Both the position numbers and the translations under genes were made by a program. Positions 50,943 through 62,800 of a stretch of 64,000 nt of DNA are shown here, in pieces. Where the stretch lies: assembly GCA_000149265.1 (NCBI GenBank), contig CH003041.1, positions 209,387 through 273,386 on the forward strand. The letters are read 5' to 3'. Each line of letters starts with the position of its first letter. Position 1 is the stretch's first letter. The notes under the pieces were generated by a model. The model saw only the letters and a program-made list of their open reading frames with translations. It had not been told where the DNA came from and made no database searches. This DNA comes from Ciona savignyi. Lineage: Eukaryota > Chordata > Ascidiacea > Phlebobranchia > Cionidae.

Positions 50943-52502
50943 ATCAATAACAGCTAGTGATTAATCGAGAGAGTGCTCTTAGACCACCTACGCTAAAGGA
51001 TAGGAAGCCTCAATAAAACGTATTTGTTAATTGAACCAGATATCACAATTCCCGCAAAACAAACACGGGGTTTCCCAGGACAATTAACACACAACCATGT
51101 CTATTACCATATAACAGTCAATGTAAAACTTATCTATACTATATATACCACAGTGCTTTTAGGTAGTACTAATTTGCTGGAAATGCGATGTAATATTTAT
51201 ACGATCAAGACCATGTGCACAAAAAAAACGAGATAAGATATTTAAGTATATTCCCAAGAATAGAAAACGCGGGTTATTACACGGGAAATCGACCATTTGG
51301 TTCAAAGGCGACGAACTTTTTCACTGAACTATTCAATCAGGCAAGATAATTACACGTTCTCTTCTATGTGCATGCGGTCGAAATATTTACATCATTTTAA
51401 CGGTGTGAATAAAGTTCATAAGGAAGTACACCTACGCACATTATTTCTTTATACGCAATTGAATGAGTACACTTGCTTGTAACTTTCTTTAAATGCTCCT
51501 AACTAATAAGCTATAGTGATATTCTTAAAACAAAACCACTTTTTAATGTCTCTCAGGGATAAGGCCATACGTATCGTAACAACCCAGTGAAATATGAATC
51601 GAGTGTATATATATTAAAATACCACGATTAAATAACATTGGTCTTGGTTTAAGTCGTGGTAATATGATTAGCACGACCAACTTTTATTTTATTCAGATAT
51701 AACGGACTGACTAACTAACTACTAAAAAGGTTAAAATCCAGTCCTGGTTAAGAAAAGCACATTAGCCAAACAAAGCAGTAGTATCGAATGTAGTAGTGTA
51801 TCTAGGATCATTTATTATTGAACGTGCAATCACTAGTTCATTTGCATTTGCAATACAACTAATTGGATATGCTCGAGATAATAATTGCACTTGGTCAGCT
51901 ATCGCTGGCAGCGGACGAGAAACAAGAAGAGGAAGCGTGATTTAACTTGCTATTGCTAGAGCATTTCGAAAAAAGTTTGCTTCAATTTTTTAAATTTGCC
52001 GGGATACGATAGGATAATATATTTTTGTTTAACCCAGGGACACGGAAAGGCAGATGGTGCTAAAATTGTATCATTGTTAGATTACCTGTTTGGTTACCAG
52101 AAATGTTTATCAAAGTGTATTGTAAGTGATAGAGCCCTTGAACCACTAATTCCACTGAATACCGTTAAACCCTTGTTTAAGGATACAGACCATCAGCCAT
52201 ATCGTCCAGTTTCAATGTTTTTGCACTGCCTGGTTTTTTTGATTTTCTCCACGTAATTTACACATACTTATACACAGGCTTTTTGCATCCTGAAATGATG
52301 CGCTGGTATGCAGTATATTCCGCTCCATACTCGTCTGCGAATGTGTGCAATGTGTGATTCTCTGTCAATTCTCTTTATGTTGCATTAAGTGCTACACTTT
52401 ATCAAATCTTCGATGAGAATTTAGCACTTTAAACTTTTTGTTTAAAGCCGTTTTTTCTAAAGCTGGTTTTTAGATATATATATTTAAGCTAAAATTGCCC
52501 GC

Positions 52503-52563
52503 ATGCTATTTTCCATGTCTATTTTCATGCTGCAAAACAGATGCTATTTTCCATGTCTATTTT
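52503..52563. repeat. Direct repeat with 38-bp spacing
   Basis: ATGCTATTTTCCATGTCTAT occurs at 52503 and 52541, each followed by a T run and CAT. Confidence 0.7.
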
Positions 52564-52819
52564 TCATAACTACCAAAAAACCTGGTCAGTCAGTTCTTGC
52601 GGCGCCTGTATTATTGTAACTACATGGCCGAAGCGTGTTCAGAAACTGATACAGATTAACTTAATTTAAATCTTTTAAGTCTAAACATTCAGCTGAAACG
52701 AACGGCTAACTGGTTAATGGACTTAATTTTGTGTCAAACTCAAAAACAAGATCGAACTCCATGCTCTAGCAAAGATACACATGTTTTGACCGGACATAGC
52801 AGATATGAATGGTCTATAC

Positions 52820-53035
52820 CAGTGCTCCGTAAACCATGCCAGCATAGGCCGCGGCATACACTACTGTGCTGCAAGAGTGCTAGGTGTGCCGCGGGAAAAT
52901 TGTATTTTTTAACTAAGTTTTTATCAAATAAATGGATTTAGTTTTGTCATTTTATAACATTTTTGACTGCAATGTACAGTTAAATTTAGTAAGTTTCTAA
53001 ATGTGCCTCGAGTAAAATAAGGTTACGGAGCACTG
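52820..53035. mobile_element. hAT-like MITE, 216 bp
   Basis: Terminal inverted repeats CAGTGCTCCGTAAACC and (reverse complement of the right end) CAGTGCTCCGTAACC. Flanking 8-mers GTCTATAC (52812-52819) and GTCTACAC (53036-53043) differ at one base, consistent with an old hAT target duplication. An inner inverted repeat around CCGCGGCATACAC is also present. Confidence 0.8.
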
Positions 53036-53261
53036 GTCTACACTAATTAGGCGACATATACTGTGCTGTAATGGTATAGCCAATAGGTCTATTCAATACA
53101 ATTGCGCCTTATTTCGGTGAAGGGTTTAACGACAAAAACATTAATAATTTAAGCTTTTTGACCACTACTGGTGTTTTTCATATTAGGTGCATGTTGTCTG
53201 GACGCTGTAGTAGCAAAATTTCAATTAAAAAACGCTAAAAGAACTTATAACTTATTAAAAT

Positions 53262-53400
53262 ATAGGATAGGAATTTTATGTTTATCCCCGTAAATGGGAA
53301 AATGCGAAGGAGGGTTAATTAACACACGGACAATCGTCAGATCACCCTGTGCCACCGTCGGGTTACCGGAGCTAGTGCATTGTGATATGAATGATTAAGA
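53262..53400 (-). mobile_element. SINE copy, 5' truncated
   Basis: Minus-strand copy with a short TATCC tail at its left end and the conserved body ACCGTCGGGTTACCGGAGC (plus-strand view). The tRNA head is absent. Confidence 0.6.
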
Positions 53401-54690
53401 CTTATAGAAAGATTGCATTCTGTTTAAGTATCAATGTCATGTAAAAATATCGACAATGTCAGTAGTAAGTATACACTCAGCAGAGTAAAGTAATCTTAAG
53501 GACGCCGCAGATATACCGTTTGACTATTGGGAACTAGGGATAACTCGTACCGCCGCGAGTCACTTGAATATTCACCTGTGTCCGGTTGGTCTCAAGTTGT
53601 GCAAAAAACTTAAATATGTGACGTCAAAAATAAATTCTATAGAAAATACGGTTTCCCCTTTTGCGAGAACCGACACGTCAATTCATTGTTCCCGCTCAGA
53701 TTATTTCTTACATCAGGAAATATACAGTTTAGCCACTGGGAATTTGACCCAATGACGTAATGAGAAATAAATAAACAAACTGGTCAATACCTAAATAGAC
53801 TTGGAATAAAACTTTGTGATTGTATACATCCTGTGTAACAATAGATTTGTCCGTAACGTTAAACACAAGCCTATACAAAGATGACCTAATTTGGAAATGT
53901 TCGTTCGGGTATCAGCATATTTATGCAGAAGAGGCTACGCGTTTTTATGGTCTTTTGTATTAATTTTGTTACACGCTGGCCAAGAATTCAAGCGACTATG
54001 GCAAGTGTCAAATTTTTGGACTGATAATATCCTTCTGAATGGCCTAACGATCAGATTGTTGATAAAGGTACAACTCGCTTTGTTCTTTAAGCTGTAACTA
54101 CATTAGTCTTTAAATCGTTTGTTTAAATCTGATATCTGCTTTACTCTTACCGTTAAAAGACATTGCTTCCAAGATTTAATCATATATTTCAGCGGAAAGA
54201 TTGATTTTGTATGCATGTTCAAACACAGTCGGGTGACATCACAAAATGCAAATACGGAAACGCTCTTACGTAGTTTGGAGACTTTACTATTGCATGTCGG
54301 TCCGCTGGCAGATGGCGGGTATTTGGAGCAAATAGATCTAATCCGCTTGTTGTAACTTATCCACGTGTGTATTAGTCTGCAGGCTCTATTTGATTAAATA
54401 TTATGGCCAAGTGAGAGTCATTTTTTTTAATTTCCTATCGAATTGCAAAAAATATATATTTTTTATATATACGAAGTGATATAAAATATAATTACATACT
54501 TTGTTCAATAGAGAAGATAGTGACGAAATATGCTGACAAAACACGCATGTGTTAACTATTGGTGATCGATAGATGGAAACTTATATCTGCATTGTGATCC
54601 TGAGGAAGCGATTGTGTAGCCATATGAAGCGGTTATGTAGCCACATCAACAACTCGATTATCATCACGGACTACTATAATACATCATAAA

Positions 54691-54760
54691 AGTACCGTCG
54701 CTTAGCCAATTGGTTAACGCCACCTATACATATACGGACGGGTTCGAAACTAAAGACAAC
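54691..54760 (+). repeat. tRNA-like sequence
   Basis: A box TAGCCAATTGGTTAACGC (54703-54720) and B box GGGTTCGAAACT (54740-54751) are well spaced, but the T stem does not pair. Probably a tRNA-derived repeat head. Confidence 0.45.
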
Positions 54761-55368
54761 ATAAAAACGGATTAATCAAAGATCCACTTATTGTATTGTC
54801 CACGGTTGGTCAGGTAAGAAAATCTCCTTTGCAAATTGAGCTTACGGATATTAAGATTATGTAAAATGCGTAATTCGTACCTCACTATAAAACTTTCCCT
54901 TTCGAGTACTATACAGCTAATTAGGTTTGCATCAATACGTGGACAAATATAGCGTATAAGATAATTAGTGGGAAAAAATTAATCAATCGCTGAACCCAAA
55001 TACTTGTTCTTGGGGATAAAGTACAAAGTCTTGATCAAGCAGATCCTAGATTCGATATTTACCCTTGTTACTTCGTGCGCGGTTATCCCTGGAAAATGCA
55101 CTTAGCGGAGGTTGTCTTAATCTAGTGATAGGTTTAACAGCTCCTCGGCAATGGACACGAAGTAATCTGACGCTTACGAGTCTTATTAACGACTCTCGGT
55201 GTTTATATGAGTATCCTACCCAGTCATGATACCCGGATCGCAGCAAACGTCGTCGTACATACATTTTCGGTTTATATGGCCACCAAACTGTGCCGATGCA
55301 TAACACACCGTCATTAAATCAAATTGTCTACATTTCAGTGGATTCTACATCATAGTAATCGCCAACAT

Positions 55369-55662
55369 ATAGGATAGGAAGGGATATTCATGTTTTATAC
55401 CCGTGAAATGGAAAACGCTAAGGGCTTTAACCAACGGACAATCATCAGATTATACCTTGCGCCCACCGTCGGGTGAATGGAGCTTTTGCAGAGGGTGTAG
55501 GGGTAAGTGTTCCCTTCAGTTATTATTTCATTCAAATCTTTAGTTTTACTATTAAGGCATTGATCGCTTAGTGTCTTGCCCAAGGACACGGCCAACTAAA
55601 TAGCGACAAGTTCAGATTCCATTACCTATATCTGAAAGGCGCGAAGCTACCAACCAAGCTAT
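55369..55662 (-). mobile_element. SINE copy, near full length
   Basis: Minus-strand copy: TATCC tail at the left, body with the CCACCGTCGGG signature, the core TTGGGCAAGACACTAAGCG (minus strand) and a diverged tRNA-like head at the right end. Confidence 0.65.
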
Positions 55663-56438
55663 TTAGTCAGAGAATAAAACTTATAGCCGAGCATGTACAC
55701 ATCAAGTCAGCCTGATCTTCTATTTATTAAATAATTACATAAAATCATAAGGATGAAGCATTAAGATAACGTTCTTTCAAAGGTGTGCCGCGTATGAAAA
55801 CAGCCAACGGCTGATTTTACAAGCGGAAACAAACCCTAGAAGAATTTTAACAATTTGTTTCCGGTTAGTATTTTAAAAGCGAGCACGAACTGTCCATTAA
55901 CCGTACCAACGCTCCATCCGGTCCGTTTTCCATGCTTTCAAACTTGTCAGTTTCTAATGGACTGATATCGGCTTAAGATAACCTAGGAAGAGAGGGGAAC
56001 TTAACTGTATACTATCTGTACAAATACGGACAGATTTCAGCTATGCTGCGCGCGAAACCTGACTTCGTAAACGTATTACTCAATTGGGACCACCGAGATG
56101 GGCTGTAATACCATTTTGATCCCCATGTTTCTTCAGGCCTGGGTTTGAAGCGCGCTGAGCTATCGCGCAGCCTGGGGTCGCCGCGGTTCACCGGCAAAGC
56201 GATAAGCACATTTGATGTGTAAGTGTGACCGACCGCCGCCTGCTAAGCGAAATGTAATACGGGAGATAACTACAAAATGTAAACACGGCGGTGGAAATAA
56301 CTCAACAGTGTACAACTCCACAGTTTGAAAGCTTATGTTTTGATCAGAACTTAAAGAGAAAATTGCCAATTCTTCATTTTTGACAAAATAATGAACTTAT
56401 TATTTTTTGAAAATGTTTTGTATCAATTTTGTGGTATG

Positions 56439-56573
56439 TTTATTGGACACCTGGAAAGGTGGTATACTTTTTACAATAAACAAGCTATTTTCAAAGGCCA
56501 GTTATGCTTTTGTGTGACAGGGAGATTCGTCTAGATTCATATCTCTTATCTTATGCAGCTTTCACGATTTATT
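56439..56573 (-). terminator. Candidate poly(A) signals of the membrane-protein gene
   Basis: AATAAA on the minus strand occurs at 56568-56573, overlapping the stop codon, and at 56439-56444, about 130 nt after it. The second is the more likely signal, but no transcript end can be seen from sequence. Confidence 0.3.
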
Positions 56574-56860
56574 TAACGCTTTGGAAATATTGTTTTTCGA
56601 TCACGGTAATTTTTAGTTGTTCCCGCCGGAATTTCTTTCCTATTTTCGGCGACAGAAGTCGGCATATCTCTCGATGTAGAAATGTCAACGTCATCATTGT
56701 TAAAACGCACGCCTTTTCGTGCTTGTACGTCTGGCGTAGAATTGTCGTCTGGGTGTTTTTTCAACTCCTGTCCGCTTTGTACCGGGTCTTTAACGATGTT
56801 TTGAGATTGAACTTCATTTTCAATCGCAACGTTCGGTAATTCATTGATGTTGTCTTCGAC
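56573..56860 (-). CDS. Membrane-protein gene: last exon, C-terminal tail
   Basis: Acceptor atatttcag|GTC in phase 0; stop TAA at 56573-56575. There are 95 residues, hydrophilic and probably disordered. They include KGVRF, which fits the RVxF docking motif of protein phosphatase 1 regulators, and the tail ends RKTIFPKR. A poly(A) signal overlaps the stop codon. Confidence 0.78.
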   Translation of the reverse strand, partial: VEDNINELPNVAIENEVQSQNIVKDPVQSGQELKKHPDDNSTPDVQARKGVRFNNDDVDISTSRDMPTSVAENRKEIPAGTTKNYRDRKTIFPKR

Positions 56861-59800
56861 CTGAAATATACAGCAATAACTGTCATGTCGCAACACAGCT
56901 ACAAAATCGAGTATAGGGCAGTTGGGAAAGGTATCTTCACCTTGGACAATTCGTACGTGGTTGCGCGACAAAGCTTTACCAGCAGCGTCGCAACGTTCAG
57001 GGCCGGTTTTAGGCCGATTTGACCGATTAGATCAAATTGGGCCCCGCACCTTGAAGGGGCCCCGCGCTAGCGGGGGTTTTTCTGTATTACGAGGTTTAAA
57101 ATACTACTGAAACGTAAAATAAAAAGTGAAATAATATTCTTTCTCATAAAATTAATTTGTTGTGCATCGTAACTAAGTCAAATTTATACTTCTGTGTCTG
57201 CCTGTCACGTCATAATGAATATGGTTGCTAAACAATATAGATATGTTTGGAAGTAAAACAATATATCGTAAATAAGCATCCACATTACCTTTAATTTGTT
57301 TTATAGCAAGTATTAAATGTATATTTTTGTAGTTTGTATGTACTGGTATGTATTTTATGATATATAAACACCCATAAATTTTGCTATGCAGAGTAGGGGC
57401 CCCGCCATCACATTTCTAATTGGGCCCCGCGTTTCCTAGCACCGGGCCTGGCAACGTTTATATAGATATCAACTGGATTAATCAAAAACTGAGCATAATC
57501 TAATTTCTCTGTAACTGTGATCACGAGATAAGTTTGCGATTATTGGTGTTGCAAACTTGAAAATTTTGAGTATCCCATGTTTTGAAAATGTGTGGTAAAT
57601 TAGGCTGTAAGTCAACTGGTAATAATAAGCCTGTACAATTGTTACACTTTGAAAAGGGGTACTCGATAACCTGTATATCTCTCTCAGCGTTATGTGTAAA
57701 ATGCTTGTATATAGGCGACTGTTAATTATCATAAAGCGTTGGTCACGAGGCCATCAACAGGTAATCAGGGCAAGCACCAAGATAAGGTATTTCCGTGTGT
57801 GGAATAAAACGATAGTTGGTATAACACGGGCAATTTTAAGATTACCTGGTGCCTTCAAATTCTGGTGCAATAAATGTTTGTATTATTTCATTAAAATTTT
57901 TTTGAACCCGGAAACTTCTGTTATTTTTCCTAATATCAGGTCTTTTTCATAATAACACAGTCGCGCAGAAACTACTCAGGGTAAACCAGTAAGCTTCAAG
58001 GCGTTCACCTTAATACTCTCTTCAAGAGTATGCGACCGAAATCATTAATTAAATAAATCATCAAGCAAAAAAGTCACCACATTAATAAACTTACCTTTTC
58101 ATTTAGTGATGCTTCTTCAAAGCTGGAGTGAACTGAATCTAATTCCGCCATCCATTCAGTCACAAGGTTATCGTTCACAACAATAGTCGGAGTTGCCAAC
58201 ATCGCAGAATCTGGTGCATAAAAAAAGTAAAGTAGTCAAAACATCAAATACATATTGGTTGCAATATAATAATTGGCGAGGGCGCTTTTATTAACGGCTG
58301 TTTTGCGATAGCACGGGTTACTACAGGATCACTTAAAGCGTTTACAATACTTCGTGATTACAAAAGTCTCCGGGAAAACATTTGTTTTGTTTAAAAAAAA
58401 ATAATAAATAGAAAAAAGCTATGTTCATACCTGTGGATGGGAAACCCAAGTTTTTTTGTTTTTTTATCCAGCCAAGTTTTGAACTAAAGATTGGCTCAGG
58501 ATTAGAACCGTTTTTTTGTCGCGTTGACCGTTCGGCTACACGACCGTACATGGAAAAACCAAGGGGGAACATACCAGTAATCGTCAGATAACCTCGCGCC
58601 CACCGTTGGGTTTCCGGGGCTATTGCAATGTGTTGTGTATGATTGAGATGTTCCTTTAATTTGGTAGAACCTATCATTTCACAGGGTTCAAGCAATGTCC
58701 GCAAAGTGCCTTGCCTAAGGAAACAATCGACTAGCTAGCGACCGGTTTCGATTCTACCCTTCGGCTGAAAAGTGGCGGACTAACCCACTGCGCCAAACGG
58801 TCGGACCTAAACAAACGGTTACCGTACAGCAACAAAACAATACTCAGTGTTATTCTCACCGAAGACAGTTGTCATTCTTCTTTGAGCAAGTCGCCTCCTC
58901 CTATCTGACTCGTCATAAAAATCGTCCTCGGACACGTGACTTTCAGGGTAAACTCGGCTCCGAATATCGTCAAAGAAGTGCGACAAGATTATCATAAGAA
59001 CAAGACAAACAGCCGAGATCACCAGCACCCCGTATACAATCTGCCAGTAATATCTGGTTCGTTATTACCCAGCTAAAAGTAACTAAGCGAAATTAGTATG
59101 ATGTTAAGAGATGGTACGTTTGTTAATCTCATGGAGTGGAAAATTGCATAGAACGTTGAAATACCACCATTTGCTAGAATACTACACTTTTTCGAACATT
59201 TAATACACTTGGTCCAAAATACGTCCATTATGAACCTCCCCCAAACATACAAACGATCGAAAAGGAGTCATGTTTCGGTACAACAACCACACGGTTTTTA
59301 AGCTTGTCGGCACTACACAGCCAATTTTAAGCTTACGTGAAATTTTATAAATAAATTAAGCCCAACACGAAAAAAAGGATTGGCGTTTTTTATTGACGAA
59401 AAGACAAATTCTCAAAAAAATTACTACTGAGAATCCCTCTAGCACAAATCACACGAATTTTACCGCACCGAAATTAAATCGACCTGAAACCGACACCGAA
59501 ACTGGTTATATACAAACTACGTGAATACAAATGATGCCGTTAATGCTAAACATTACTTTACCAACCTCGATGAAATAGCCGCCGTATTCGCTGGCCTTGT
59601 AAACATGTGTTTGGTCTTCTTCGTCGGGAAAAGTCCCATTTCTAATCGGCTCTATGGGAATCGATGACATACCTGCATAGACGTATAAATAAGCAATGCA
59701 ATGCAATTGAATGCGAGGTCTGGGCTCTTTTCTACAAACTTTGCTTTAAATTTTGAAACACTTCTGAAACCTTGTTGGTCATTTTTAGCAAGTTAGCGTA

Positions 59801-62800
59801 TGGCTAAAATTGAATGTGCTGTGTACCTGTTCTGTTTTTAAGCTACAACACTGTGTACTTTATAAAAAAAAATGCACTCAAAGACACTGCCAATTATATA
59901 ATGGCGTGGCGTGTATAGATTTAAAGTACGAATAAAAAGTTGTTATGCTCAGACTATCGGAACGTATCATCATTTTACAACGCTGAGGTTGCAATAAGCA
60001 CTGATCGAATCCACTCAGAAGTTGTCTACTCGTCGCATACATTTTAAAATTCTGATAATTACAGCCTTTCAGACGAAGCCTTTCACGCAGTAGGTGTTAT
60101 TAATTCAATCTGTGTTTTGGTATAATTGACACGGGTTTGATATTGTTTTAATTTTTATTTATTAAAGTATTCGAAATGTGCCGTTTTTCTGTTGCTGTAT
60201 CGTATTTAATTTAAATTGTTTGTACGTACATAGATAATCTCAAGATATTGTCAAAATAACGTGTATATTGCCAAAAACGCTATTCATACATAATACCCCT
60301 GTATAGTAAGAAACGTACATTTTCTGTTTTTTTTATGAATTATTTTTTACTCCATGTTTAAAAAACGATCCTGAAGTTATTTCAGTTATATAAATCCAAT
60401 ATCAAAGGTACCGATATATATATAACTATCATTCAAACAAAATGTCCATAATCATTAATCAACCACTTACTGCTATTCCATGCACTGAATTCGATTTTGA
60501 ATCCTTTTGCTTGGTTTGTGCCATCGCTGTAAAATCCCAGTGTGGCTTCGTTGCCTGTAGCTATCCAATGCTCTGGATAGAGCGAACCGCAGTATTGTGT
60601 AATCCCATCCCGCAAATTTGTGTCCTTGGAAAGTTTACACATCTTTAAGTGAGTCACGGCAAACAGAAAAGTTGTTATGTCAAACTGTTCCAATACAAAT
60701 GGATCGTGTATTGTTCTCTGCGGTGGAGTGCTTATAAAACAATAATGAATTATTATTCATAAAATAAGAATGTTTAAAGGTGCTTACGAAAAAACAAAAA
60801 AATAAATTAATTCATTTTCATTAAAGGCGAGAACGTACAATATTCGGCGGTTATGTCGTAAAATAGATGCATGTTATATCGAATAATAGGTCGGACAGGC
60901 ATATTTATTTTTCTATTTTGAGCTATTTATTTGGATTTTATTTAAACATAATAATGATGATAACGATTGTGGTTAAATGTGTCATAAATAAACAGATTTT
61001 GCAGTTAATACTAAATAGTCTTTCAGGCAAGCTACTTAAGGCCTGCGATATATTTGTTCCTGATAATGATTTAGTACATTTGTTTTTCGCTCTTTTAAAA
61101 AAACCAATACTTGAAAGAATATGCAATTTAAATATAGCAAAAAGTCAGAAGATGCAAAACTGCAAATGAACAGTCTTTATGGCACGCCATTAAAAAATAC
61201 AACAAAGTCCCGGTGGATTTGGGGTGATTAGTTAAGACCATACTAATAGCACGTACAACCGCAAAAAAGAGTTTGCAGTAAAAAAAAGTAAGGGGAGTCG
61301 ACATTTTATCAGAGCAATTGCTAGTACTTGATTACATTTTGGCACATTGGGTTTATTCGTAATACCAGTAGATATAGTTATTATTGTCTTATACTTACGT
61401 TAACGTAGAACACATCGTGGCGACAATTCGTGGTAAATGGCGAGCCAGGCTCAATGAAAAAATCTCGAAACCATAGAACAAGACGAAGTCCTTCTCCAAC
61501 CTTTATAAACCACTTGCAATTTGTTTTGGGTGGGTAAGGTTGTGGATAATTTGGCGATCGTACCGTACCCGAATTTCTATTGAGTGAAAAGTAACAAGAA
61601 TCTGAAAACCAAAACAGGTAATCAGCTAGATGTATATTTATCAACATTTACACTTCATATGTTTCCCCTCATTCGAGTTAAGCTAATAAAAATAGGCCTA
61701 ATCATGAGAGTTCGCCAGAATTACGTTACAATGTCCGATTAAATGTTAATCCATTAGTAAATGTTTCCAATTGTTTCCTATTGTCATGGGGCCGAAATCC
61801 ATAATTATCAAAACTAAAACCAGTATGGTTTGCGGTGTTTCGTCAGGCGGAAGAGTTGGACAAATGTTTAATATTTCTAAATGGTTGAACCATCGTGTGG
61901 TAGAATGGTTAACCCGGCCGATAAAAATATGGAATTATATAAAATAATAGGCTTAATAACGAAGCCATCGCGGGTTTAAGACTTACCGATAAAAAGAATA
62001 TGATGAACGATTATGTGTGCCAATAGTTGGCACATCTGATTAACATTCATCAGGTATTTTAACTTACCCAGTAACTTAATTAAAAATTTGTCGGATAAAA
62101 CAAACAAAGCAAACATGTTATGGTGTTATTACACACACCGCCGGTGGTCATTATACATACGTTTGCAATTGAGTGGCGATCCTGACCACTGTCCATCCGG
62201 ACCACATATTCTAGTCGAACTATCTGGCAGGCAATCAGCTTGGCATGTATAACGCACCACATCTCCGTACCAGTAAACAGTTTCTGTTTAAAAAAATGAA
62301 ATATGCGTTAGGTTATTAAAGTGAAAATTTCCATGCCTAAATCTTGACAAATGAACGTAATTTTGTATATCATAAAAGCAAAGAAAATGTAGACATGAGA
62401 TCGGGAATTTGTCAAAATCCTACAGATTTGGAAAACATTCTTTTAAATACCAGATGAGTAAAAATCAAACCTGGTAAAAATGTAGAGTGAAAACCATCTT
62501 TCGGGCGACCGCATCTCCGTTTAACACAATGTAAAGGGTGTTGCTCTGACCAAAGACCACCGCCTAAACATGTGGAAGCTTGATACATTTTCGATTGTGA
62601 ACCGATTGCAACATGCCCTATCGGGCAAACAGTTAAAACAACCTCGCCAACTGAGTAACAATGTTTGAATGCATCTTCAGAGTGCTGAGAAGCGAATATT
62701 TAAGAAATTAGAATAAAAGGATAAGGATAGGATAGGATAGGATAGGATAGGATATTCATGTTTAATCTTTAGATCGCCTTGCGTCAACCGTCGGGTTACC

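Larger units (their letters stand above)
50943..56438. other. Intergenic region between tolloid and the CUB/sushi membrane-protein gene
   Basis: No supported gene. It holds a 38-bp tandem duplication at 52503-52563, a hAT-like MITE at 52820-53035, two SINE copies (53262-53400 and 55369-55662) and a tRNA-like sequence at 54691-54760. The remaining ORFs are short and unconvincing. Confidence 0.5.

Noticed and set aside
51996..52256. 86-codon plus-strand ORF
   Set aside because: No recognisable domain, no splice context and codon use like intergenic DNA.
56100..56180. Minus-strand sequence with ATAGCTCAGCGCGC and TTCAAACCCAGG resembling a tRNA
   Set aside because: The two boxes nearly touch, so no anticodon arm is possible. 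At most a deleted pseudo-tRNA.
62717..62752. Direct short repeats as a CRISPR array
   Set aside because: These are 5-bp simple repeats forming the tail of a SINE in an animal genome, with no spacers.
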